This document shows, one piece after another, positions 8,629 to 16,511 of a stretch of DNA of 64,000 nucleotides. The stretch covers positions 698,762 to 762,761 of the forward strand of contig NZ_LR701637.1 in assembly GCF_902498805.1 (NCBI RefSeq), in the 5' to 3' direction. Position numbers and translations under genes: made by a program. Source of the DNA: Imperialibacter sp. EC-SDR9. GTDB taxonomy: Bacteria; Bacteroidota; Bacteroidia; Cytophagales; Cyclobacteriaceae. Each line of letters opens with the position of its first letter. Positions within the stretch are counted from its first letter, which is position 1. Below the pieces are notes generated by a model. The model worked only from the letters and a program-made list of their open reading frames with translations, did not search any database and was not told the origin of the DNA.

Positions 8629-11052
8629 ATGTGGACCCAGTTAGCACATATCATCCTGAAATTCAGGCTTCCCCTTCTTATCATTCTGGTTATCCTTACA
8701 GCCTTTTTTGGCTATCAGGCCCGGAAAGTTGAGTGGTCGTTCGATCTTGCCAAAACAGTTCCGGATACAGACCCCGACATGGTCTATTTTCAGGAATTCA
8801 AAAAGCTGTTTGGTGAAGATGGAAACATGCTGGCTATTGGCGTAAAAGACAGCGCCATCTACAAGGTGGAGAACTTTCAAAAGTTCAGGTACCTGGCCGA
8901 CGAGCTGGCTCGCATCAACAATATCACAAACGTACTTTCCCTTCCCAGCCTCCAGCACCTGGTGAAGAACGATGAAAAAAAGCGGCTTGAAATGAAGCCG
9001 TTTTTCACGAGCATTCCTGACACGCAACCGGCGCTCGACTCTATGTTGAGGGAGGCCAATCAAATCAAAGTTTATAGTGGCCAGCTAATCAACCCTGACA
9101 ATGGAGCCACGCTTATCATGGTGTCCATCAACAAGGAGATTCTGAGTACAAAAAACCGTGATGGTGTGGTGGGCGATGTGCTGATGGTGGCTCAGCTATT
9201 TGAAGAGGAAACGGGCATCAAGCTACACTATGCTGGCTTGCCCTACATCAGATTTATCAACACAAGTAAGGTAAAGGCCGAGCTCCAGCTATTTCTGGTG
9301 CTTTCTATCATTGTTACGGGCATCATCCTTTTCTTTTTCTTCCGGTCATTCCAGGCTGTGCTTTTCCCGCTCATTCTTATTGGCACCATGATCGTATGGG
9401 TGATGGGGACACTGTCTCTCTTTGGCTATAAAATCACACTCCTTACTGGGCTCATTCCGCCGATTATTGTCGTCATAGGCATACCCAACTGCGTGTATTT
9501 GCTCAACAAATACCACCAGGAATATGCCCTGCATGGCGACAAAATGATGGCCTTGTCGAACATGATCAGACGGATCGGCATTGTGACGTTGATGACCAAC
9601 TTCACCACGGCTATTGGATTTCTTGTACTCCTTATTGTCGACATTGTGGTGCTTCGTGAATTTGGAACCATTGCCGGCATTAATATCATGTCCACTTTCA
9701 TCGTGAGCATCGTATTCATCCCGACGGTATTCTCTTATTTGCCGCCACCGAAAAAGCGCCACCTGAAGCACCTGGACATGAAGCCGCTGGCTAAGCTGCT
9801 ATATGGAATAGACCTTCTGGTGCACAGGCACAAATACAAAGTGTTTTTGTTCTCAATAGTATTGGTAGGGGTGTCGATATTTGGAATGACTCGTATCAGA
9901 GCAGTTTCGCATATGATCGATGACCTGCCAGACGACAGTCCCGTTAGGTACGACCTCGCTTTCTTTGAGGAGAACTTTAGTGGTGTGATGCCACTGGAAC
10001 TGTTGATTGATACTGGCAATAAAAAAGGAGTACTCAACCTGAACAACCTCAAAAAAATTGATCAGTTGGTGAGTTTTCTCGACAGCATTCCTTATATCTC
10101 GCAGCCGGTTTCCATTGTGAGTTTTGTGAAAGCTGCCCGGCAGGCGTTTTATAACGAAAACCCTGCGTTTTATTCGCTGCCAACCAGCCGAGATCAGGCA
10201 TTTGTCCTTCGCTATCTTCAGGGTGAGGCTGGAATGAGCTCAGGGCTGGCCAGTAACTTTATCGACTCAACAGGTCAGATCGTTCGTGTGTCAGTACGCA
10301 TCGCCGATGTGGGATCAGATAAAATGGACAGCCTGGTCACTCAGGTAATAGAGCCAAAGATTACCGACCTTTTTGAAGGAACAAAAATGTCGGCCACCAT
10401 CACAGGTACTACATTACTTTTTATAAAGGGTAATAAATTCCTGATACAAAACCTTATCAGTAGCATGGTGCTGGCCTTTTTTGTTATCGCCATTGTGATG
10501 GGGCTGCTTTTCAGAAACCTGCGGATGATCATCGTTTCCCTGATACCCAACTTTATTCCGTTGATCATTACGGCGGGAATCATGGGTTATTTTGGAATAC
10601 CGCTTAAGCCAAGCACCGCCCTTATTTTTAGTATTGCTTTCGGAATATCGGTTGATAACTCCATTCACTTCCTGGCCAAGTATAGGCTGGAATTGTTTGC
10701 GAACAATTTCTTTGTGCCCGTGGCTGTGAGCAAAAGCATTAAAGAAGTTGGGTCGAGCATGATCTATACTTCGATCATCCTTTTCTTTGGCTTCGTAATA
10801 TTTGCCTTTTCAGAATTCGGCGGAACAGTGGCGCTCGGAACACTTACCTCTACCACTTTGTTCTTTGCCATGTTTACGAACACCATCTTGCTGCCGTCTT
10901 TACTGCTGCGATTCGATAGCGGCAAGAGGAACAAAAACGAGCATTTGCTTATTGATAGCTATAGCGATTTTTACACGGAAAATGACGACGAAGAAATTGA
11001 CATTGACCGAATTAAGCTGGAGGAGCTCAATAGCAGAGAAACACAATCGTAG
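8629..11052 (+). CDS. MMPL/RND-superfamily exporter
   Basis: 807 residues from the ATG at 8629. The architecture is a duplicated RND half-unit. A transmembrane helix at about 10-27 is followed by a periplasmic loop, a cluster of five helices (about 218-375), another helix near 405, a second loop, and a final helix cluster from about 608 to 765. The motif FSIAFGISVDNSIHFLAKY in the second half and its counterpart GIPNCVYLLNKYHQ in the first are the RND helix-4 proton-relay regions; the Asp of SVDNS is present only in the second half. Such proteins (HpnN/MMPL-like) move lipids or hydrophobic compounds across the inner membrane using the proton gradient. The C-terminal tail is acidic (ENDDEEIDIDR). 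The substrate cannot be told from sequence. IleRS follows after 31 bases. Confidence 0.88.
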   Translation: MWTQLAHIILKFRLPLLIILVILTAFFGYQARKVEWSFDLAKTVPDTDPDMVYFQEFKKLFGEDGNMLAIGVKDSAIYKVENFQKFRYLADELARINNITNVLSLPSLQHLVKNDEKKRLEMKPFFTSIPDTQPALDSMLREANQIKVYSGQLINPDNGATLIMVSINKEILSTKNRDGVVGDVLMVAQLFEEETGIKLHYAGLPYIRFINTSKVKAELQLFLVLSIIVTGIILFFFFRSFQAVLFPLILIGTMIVWVMGTLSLFGYKITLLTGLIPPIIVVIGIPNCVYLLNKYHQEYALHGDKMMALSNMIRRIGIVTLMTNFTTAIGFLVLLIVDIVVLREFGTIAGINIMSTFIVSIVFIPTVFSYLPPPKKRHLKHLDMKPLAKLLYGIDLLVHRHKYKVFLFSIVLVGVSIFGMTRIRAVSHMIDDLPDDSPVRYDLAFFEENFSGVMPLELLIDTGNKKGVLNLNNLKKIDQLVSFLDSIPYISQPVSIVSFVKAARQAFYNENPAFYSLPTSRDQAFVLRYLQGEAGMSSGLASNFIDSTGQIVRVSVRIADVGSDKMDSLVTQVIEPKITDLFEGTKMSATITGTTLLFIKGNKFLIQNLISSMVLAFFVIAIVMGLLFRNLRMIIVSLIPNFIPLIITAGIMGYFGIPLKPSTALIFSIAFGISVDNSIHFLAKYRLELFANNFFVPVAVSKSIKEVGSSMIYTSIILFFGFVIFAFSEFGGTVALGTLTSTTLFFAMFTNTILLPSLLLRFDSGKRNKNEHLLIDSYSDFYTENDDEEIDIDRIKLEELNSRETQS

Positions 11053-11083
11053 TACTTAAAGATTGAATTTTCAGGAGAAGATC

Positions 11084-14000
11084 ATGACGAAAGCTGTGAA
11101 ATACAGAGAGTATAAATCTATAGACTTGGCCAAAGTAGCTTCCGAAGTGCTGGCAGACTGGAAGCAGAAGAAAATTTTTGAAAAATCTGTAAACTCAAGA
11201 GAGGGCCGCCCGACTTTTACTTTCTACGAGGGACCCCCATCAGCTAATGGCACACCGGGTATTCACCACGTGATGGCGAGGACGGTGAAGGATATTTTTT
11301 GTCGTTACAAAACGCAGCAAGGCTTTCAGGTAAAAAGAAAAGGCGGTTGGGATACCCATGGTCTGCCTGTTGAACTTCAGGTAGAAAAAGAGCTGGGCAT
11401 CACCAAAGATGATATCGGCAAGAAAATATCAGTTGAAGAGTACAACCAGAAGTGCCGTGAGGCGGTGATGAAGTTCAAAGGGCAGTGGGACGACCTCACT
11501 GAGAAAATGGGCTACTGGGTCGATTTGGATAATCCTTACATCACCTTCGAGAAAGATTATATTGAGTCTGTCTGGAATTTATTGCAGAAGTTTTACGACA
11601 AGGGTCTTCTTTACAAAGGCTACACCATACAGCCGTATTCACCGGCAGCAGGCACCGGTCTAAGCTCTCACGAACTGAACCAGCCGGGCACGTATAAAAT
11701 GGTGAAGGACACCACCATTGCGGCGCAGTTTAAAATCGAAGGAACAGAAAACGACTACTTCCTGGCCTGGACCACCACCCCGTGGACTTTGCCGGCCAAC
11801 AACGGTTTGGCTGTGGGTAAGGAGATCGCCTACGTGAAGGTGGCCACTTTCAATCAGTATACTTTTGCGCCGGTAAATGTGATCCTGGCAAAAGACAGAG
11901 TCAGCGCTTACTTCAATCAGAAGGCCGCTGACCTAAAGCTTGAGGACTATAAGCCGGGTGACAAGTTGATTCCTTTTAAAGTGGTTCAGGAGTACAAAGG
12001 CAAAGAACTGGCCGGCATGGCCTACGAGCAGCTCGTTCCTGTGGTGAAGCTGGAAAAACCTGCTTTCACTGTGGTGATTGGCGACTTTGTGACGACCGAA
12101 GACGGCACAGGCATCGTGCATATCTCCAAGACCTTTGGTGCGGATGACTTTCGAACCTCCGTGCAGAACAACCTGCCCGGTGTTTTTGTAAAAGATGAGG
12201 GTGGCTTTGAAGTGCCTATCGTTGACAGGAAAGGAAAGTTTGTCAATGAAGTGGGCGCCTACCTGAAAGCCAAGATGAAAGAGTGGGACATCACCGCCCA
12301 CAAGGAGTATGACGAAGACGGATTTTATGTAAAGAACTATAAAGAGGAGGATGAAAGCGATCCGAATTTCAAGTCGACGGACGTCATTATTTCCATCATT
12401 CTCAAGCAGGAAAACAAAGCCTTTAAGGTAGAGAAATACGAGCACACCTATCCGCATTGCTGGAGAACAGACAAGCCGGTGCTTTACTATCCGATGGACT
12501 CCTGGTTCATCAAAACCACAGCCTACAAAGACAAGCTGGTTGCACTGAACAACACCATCAACTGGAAGCCGCAGTCGACCGGAACCGGCCGCTTTGGCAA
12601 CTGGCTGGAGAACCTGGTAGACTGGAACTTAAGTCGCAGCCGTTTCTGGGGCACGCCCTTGCCTATTTGGGCAACAGACGACAGGTCGGAAATGAAATGC
12701 ATTGGCTCATTTGCCGAGCTGAAGGCAGAATCAGAAAAGGCTGTGAAGGCAGGCCTGATGAAAGCACCTGTGGCTGACGACATGGACCTTCACCGTCCTT
12801 TTGTAGACGATGTGGTTTTGGTAAGCGATAGCGGTCGACCAATGAAACGTGAGACGGACCTCATCGACGTTTGGTTCGATTCGGGTGCCATGCCCTACGC
12901 ACAGTGGCATTACCCATTTGAAAACAAGGAAGTATTTGAAGCCAACTATCCTGCGGACTACATCGCCGAGGGAGTAGACCAGACCCGTGGCTGGTTCTTT
13001 ACACTCCATGCAATAGCAGGTATGCTGTTCGACAGTGTAGCCTTCAAAAATGTGATTGCCAATGGCCTGGTGCTGGATAAGAACGGCAATAAAATGTCGA
13101 AGCGCCTGGGCAATGCCGCCGACCCTTTCCTTACACTGGAAAAGTACGGTGCCGACCCCACCCGTTGGTACATGATCACCAACGCAAATCCGTGGGACAA
13201 CCTCAAGTTTGATATCGATGGAATAGTAGAAGTTCAGCGCCGTTTCTTTGGAACCCTGTACAATACCTACAATTTCTTTGCACTCTACGCCAATCTGGAT
13301 GGTTTTAACTATAGTGAGGCTGCCGTTCCTTTGAATAAGAGGACAGAGAGCGACCGGTGGATTACCTCTCGCCTGAATACGGTGAAAAAGCAGGTGGCAG
13401 AAGCCTATGACGATTACGAGCCAACCAAGGCTGGTCGGTTGATTCAGAATTTTGTTGTGGACGATATGTCCAACTGGTATGTGCGCCTGAACAGGAAGCG
13501 TTTTTGGAAGGGTGAGTACAACGAAGACAAGAAAGCGGCTTACCAAACGTTGTACGACTGCCTGGAGACAGTAGCTCGCCTGGCAGCACCGATTGCTCCT
13601 TTTTATATGGAGCGTGTTTTCTCTGACCTCAATAAGGTGTCAGGAAGGGAAACCGAAGAGTCGGTGCACCTGGCAGCTTTCCCTAAGGCAGACGAGTCGG
13701 CTATTGACAAGGAGCTGGAAACGAAGATGGCGTTGGCTCAGGAGGTATCGTCTTTGATTCACTCGCTTCGCAAAAAGCAGATGATCAAGGTGCGTCAGCC
13801 ATTGTCAAGAATTCTTATTCCTGTACTGAATGCTTCTACCAGGCATTATATCGAAGCCGTGGAAGACCTTATTTTGTCAGAAGTCAATGTGAAGGCGATA
13901 GAGTATATCGACGATACATCCGGCATCCTTGTAAAAAGCATCAAGCCTAATTTCAGAAGGCTGGGTCAGCACCATGGCCCGATCATGAAGGACATTACCG

Positions 14001-14452
14001 TTGCAGTGAAGGAAATGACACAGGACGATATCGCCAGCCTGGAGGGTACTGGCAAATTCTTACTGAAAACAGCCAAAGGCGACATTGAGCTTACGCCGGA
14101 AGATTTTGAGATTTCTTCTGAGGACATCCCTGGCTGGTTGGTTGCCAGTGAAAATGGCCTGACTGTCGCCCTCGACATCACCATTACCGATGACCTGAAG
14201 AGGGAAGGGATCGCCCGTGACCTTGTGAACAGGATACAAAACCTGAGGAAAGACATGGGGCTTGAGGTACAGGACAAAATCAGGCTGTCTGTTAAAGAAA
14301 GTGAAAAAATGGTAAATGAGGCTTTGATTAGTTTCAAAGACTATATTTGTAGTGAAACCCAGGCCCTTTCGCTTGAAATGGTGGGAGATCTGACTGACGC
14401 TGTTGTTTTGGATATGGATGAGTTTAACCTCGAAGTCAAAGTAGCCGTTTAA
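11084..14452 (+). CDS. ileS: Isoleucyl-tRNA synthetase
   Basis: 1122 residues from the ATG at 11084, which has a clear AGGAG six bases upstream; the TTG at 11063 is unlikely. It is a class I synthetase that charges tRNA-Ile. The HIGH-type motif is PSANGTPGIHHVMAR (HH at 61-62) and the KMSKR loop is at 670-674. An editing CP1 domain lies between them (TTPWTLPANN and GTGIVHISKTFGADD are visible). The C-terminal anticodon-binding region includes FVVDDMSNWYVRLNRKRFW. The length and the GIHH form of the HIGH motif resemble the longer, eukaryote-like IleRS clade rather than the roughly 940-residue E. coli type; members of that clade often tolerate mupirocin. lspA follows after 49 bases. Confidence 0.97.
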   Translation: MTKAVKYREYKSIDLAKVASEVLADWKQKKIFEKSVNSREGRPTFTFYEGPPSANGTPGIHHVMARTVKDIFCRYKTQQGFQVKRKGGWDTHGLPVELQVEKELGITKDDIGKKISVEEYNQKCREAVMKFKGQWDDLTEKMGYWVDLDNPYITFEKDYIESVWNLLQKFYDKGLLYKGYTIQPYSPAAGTGLSSHELNQPGTYKMVKDTTIAAQFKIEGTENDYFLAWTTTPWTLPANNGLAVGKEIAYVKVATFNQYTFAPVNVILAKDRVSAYFNQKAADLKLEDYKPGDKLIPFKVVQEYKGKELAGMAYEQLVPVVKLEKPAFTVVIGDFVTTEDGTGIVHISKTFGADDFRTSVQNNLPGVFVKDEGGFEVPIVDRKGKFVNEVGAYLKAKMKEWDITAHKEYDEDGFYVKNYKEEDESDPNFKSTDVIISIILKQENKAFKVEKYEHTYPHCWRTDKPVLYYPMDSWFIKTTAYKDKLVALNNTINWKPQSTGTGRFGNWLENLVDWNLSRSRFWGTPLPIWATDDRSEMKCIGSFAELKAESEKAVKAGLMKAPVADDMDLHRPFVDDVVLVSDSGRPMKRETDLIDVWFDSGAMPYAQWHYPFENKEVFEANYPADYIAEGVDQTRGWFFTLHAIAGMLFDSVAFKNVIANGLVLDKNGNKMSKRLGNAADPFLTLEKYGADPTRWYMITNANPWDNLKFDIDGIVEVQRRFFGTLYNTYNFFALYANLDGFNYSEAAVPLNKRTESDRWITSRLNTVKKQVAEAYDDYEPTKAGRLIQNFVVDDMSNWYVRLNRKRFWKGEYNEDKKAAYQTLYDCLETVARLAAPIAPFYMERVFSDLNKVSGRETEESVHLAAFPKADESAIDKELETKMALAQEVSSLIHSLRKKQMIKVRQPLSRILIPVLNASTRHYIEAVEDLILSEVNVKAIEYIDDTSGILVKSIKPNFRRLGQHHGPIMKDITVAVKEMTQDDIASLEGTGKFLLKTAKGDIELTPEDFEISSEDIPGWLVASENGLTVALDITITDDLKREGIARDLVNRIQNLRKDMGLEVQDKIRLSVKESEKMVNEALISFKDYICSETQALSLEMVGDLTDAVVLDMDEFNLEVKVAV

Positions 14453-14501
14453 AGAGATCAATCGTCGAAGCCAACACCAAACATTGTAAACTAAGGACAA
14501 A

Positions 14502-15179
14502 GTGAAGTATTTTAAATATTACCTACTGGCCATTGCAATGATCATTTTGGATCAGGTAGTTAAGTTGGCAGTACACTTCAATATGGAAATGGGCGTGGCC
14601 GGGCAGATTTACCTCCTTGGCGACGTATTTAAGCTTCACTATCTCACCAATCCGGGCATGGCCTTCGGCATGCAGCTCGGCAGTGAAAACGGCAAACTTA
14701 TTCTTACCGTTGTCAGGCTCATAGCCATGGTCGTGATTGCTGTTTACCTCTATAGGTTGGCTAAAAAAGAAGTACACAGCGGCCTTTTATGGTGCGGTGC
14801 GCTTATACTTGGGGGAGCCATTGGTAACCTGATCGACAGTGTTTTCTACGGAGTCTTTCTTAACAACGCTCCTTACGACGCACCGAATCCATGGTTTCAC
14901 GGCCAGGTAGTTGACATGTTTTACATCGACATCTGGGAGGGCAGAATCCCCGAGTGGGTGCCTTTGTTCGGTGGAGACTACACAGCTCTTTGGCCCGTTT
15001 TCAATGTCGCAGACGCCTCAATTTTCGTTGGCGTGGCAATTATTATCATATTCCAGAAGTCATTTTTCAAAGAAGCTGACCACGAAGAAGGAGATGCTAC
15101 TGGCGACTCTCAAACTTCCATGGTGGGGCAGGTTCCTTCTGATGACGACGAAGCACGAAATGCCCAGTCGGTAGGGTAA
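14502..15179 (+). CDS. lspA: Lipoprotein signal peptidase II
   Basis: 225 residues starting at GTG 14502, with AAGGA just upstream. This inner-membrane aspartyl protease cleaves prolipoproteins before the lipidated Cys. The two catalytic aspartates are seen as D112 in IGNLIDSV and D171 in FNVADASIF. Four hydrophobic helices are present. It is longer than the 160- to 170-residue proteobacterial enzyme because of an insertion between the two catalytic motifs (around VVDMFYIDIWEG and the following WVPLFGGDY) and an acidic C-terminal tail (EEGDATGDSQ, DDDEARN). The insertion is common in Bacteroidota. The enzyme would process the many lipoproteins encoded in this window. Placement directly after ileS is a widely conserved arrangement. 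Confidence 0.96.
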   Translation: MKYFKYYLLAIAMIILDQVVKLAVHFNMEMGVAGQIYLLGDVFKLHYLTNPGMAFGMQLGSENGKLILTVVRLIAMVVIAVYLYRLAKKEVHSGLLWCGALILGGAIGNLIDSVFYGVFLNNAPYDAPNPWFHGQVVDMFYIDIWEGRIPEWVPLFGGDYTALWPVFNVADASIFVGVAIIIIFQKSFFKEADHEEGDATGDSQTSMVGQVPSDDDEARNAQSVG

Positions 15180-15378
15180 GCTGCAGGGGATAGTCTCACG
15201 CAAAGGCTTCCAAGACGTAAAGAAGACTTTGAAATCCTTTCTTTGGAGTGATGTTTCAATTTAAGCTGCCAGTCCACGACTTTAACTCGGGCCTCTGCAA
15301 GTAGTTCGCAAATAGTCGACAAAACGTGTAACTTCAGTCTTCCCCAACCTGTCAAACCAACGTAACGTTAATACAGGT

Positions 15379-16413
15379 ATGTCGAGCTTTTCAAAAGAGA
15401 TCAAACTTATTGCGGTCTGGCTTTCTGCCATTATCGTTTTCCTCACAGCCCTTTTTCTGGTCAATCAGGTCTATCAGATTTATCACCTGGCGCTTGGTGT
15501 AAACGAAACTTTCGGAAGGGTGGTACTTGTTGCCCTGATAGCCATTTCCGCAGGCATTCTGCTGGTGCCTGTTTTTCTCTTTTTGCGGTTGCCGCAAACC
15601 CTCACACCTCCTAAAGAGGAAGACCAAGTCCCCAAACATAAAAGGAGAGTATTTCAACGGATTAGAAAAAATAAACTGTTGATCGCCGAGGGTCTTGTTC
15701 CCGCCTCTGAGGATCAATTGGAGGTTTCGCTAACCCGACTCAATGAGGAGGCAGACAAGATTATCAAACAAACGGCGCTGTCAGTATTCCTTACTACGTC
15801 CATCTCTCAAAACGGACGGCTGGATGCCTTCACCATCCTTTTTACCCACTCACGCATGGTGTGGAAAATTTGCCATTTGTACCACCAGCGACCAGGTCTG
15901 AGAGATCTCGCCCACCTTTATGCGAACATCGGCGCCACCACTTTTCTCGTATCCGAAATTGAAGACCTCGACATCAGTCTACAGCTTGAGTCGCTGCTAT
16001 CGGGTGTAACTAAAAGCACCTCATTTTCTTCTATTCCGGTGGTGGGCCCCACGGCCACACTGGTGATGGATTCGCTTTTCGAAGGCTCCACAAATGCCTT
16101 TCTTACCCTGCGGGTCGGCATCATTGCCCGGCAATATTGTAGCTGCGTAACCACCTGGGATAGCAAAAAGGCAAGGAAAAACGCTACCCTTGAGGCTGGA
16201 AAAATGTTAAGTCAGATTGTGACCCAGGGGTCAACAAAGGTTGTCGGCGGCATTCTGAAAGCTGCAAAAAATGCAGGATTTCAAAGCATTAAATCTGGGG
16301 GCCAGGCCATAGTGAAAGCGGGCACCAAAATCACAGAAGGGGTTTCTTCTGCTGCCAGGAAAGTCAATCCTTTTGGAAAAAGAAAATCCGAAGCCAGGGA
16401 AATGGATCAATAG
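15379..16413 (+). CDS. DUF697-like membrane protein
   Basis: 344 residues. Two transmembrane helices come first (about 10-30 and 43-64), followed by a basic cytosolic linker (KHKRRVFQRIRKNKLL). A helical domain at about 125-245 (ALSVFLTTSISQNGRLDAF, then MVWKICHLYHQRPGLRDLAHL) matches the DUF697 pattern found in YcjF-type and GTPase-associated membrane proteins. The Gly/Lys-rich tail (AIVKAGTKITEGVSSAARKV) suggests membrane or nucleic-acid contact. It stands alone after a 199-base gap in which nothing else was recognised. The cellular role is unknown; involvement in envelope stress is only a guess from family members. Confidence 0.7.
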   Translation: MSSFSKEIKLIAVWLSAIIVFLTALFLVNQVYQIYHLALGVNETFGRVVLVALIAISAGILLVPVFLFLRLPQTLTPPKEEDQVPKHKRRVFQRIRKNKLLIAEGLVPASEDQLEVSLTRLNEEADKIIKQTALSVFLTTSISQNGRLDAFTILFTHSRMVWKICHLYHQRPGLRDLAHLYANIGATTFLVSEIEDLDISLQLESLLSGVTKSTSFSSIPVVGPTATLVMDSLFEGSTNAFLTLRVGIIARQYCSCVTTWDSKKARKNATLEAGKMLSQIVTQGSTKVVGGILKAAKNAGFQSIKSGGQAIVKAGTKITEGVSSAARKVNPFGKRKSEAREMDQ

Positions 16414-16511
16414 AAATAACGAAGATGCTTTGGACGGCACTTTGCTTCGACGTATTTTGAAGGCCTATTTTTAGTTAATTTCACCTATTCAACAAACCTG
16501 GAACTTAATCC

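Noticed and set aside
9346..9771. 141-codon minus-strand frame in the exporter gene
   Set aside because: Shadow of the conserved plus-strand gene; low-complexity His/Asn-rich translation.
12731..13546. 271-codon open frame on the minus strand inside ileS
   Set aside because: It is antisense to a highly conserved synthetase and its translation has no protein-like features.
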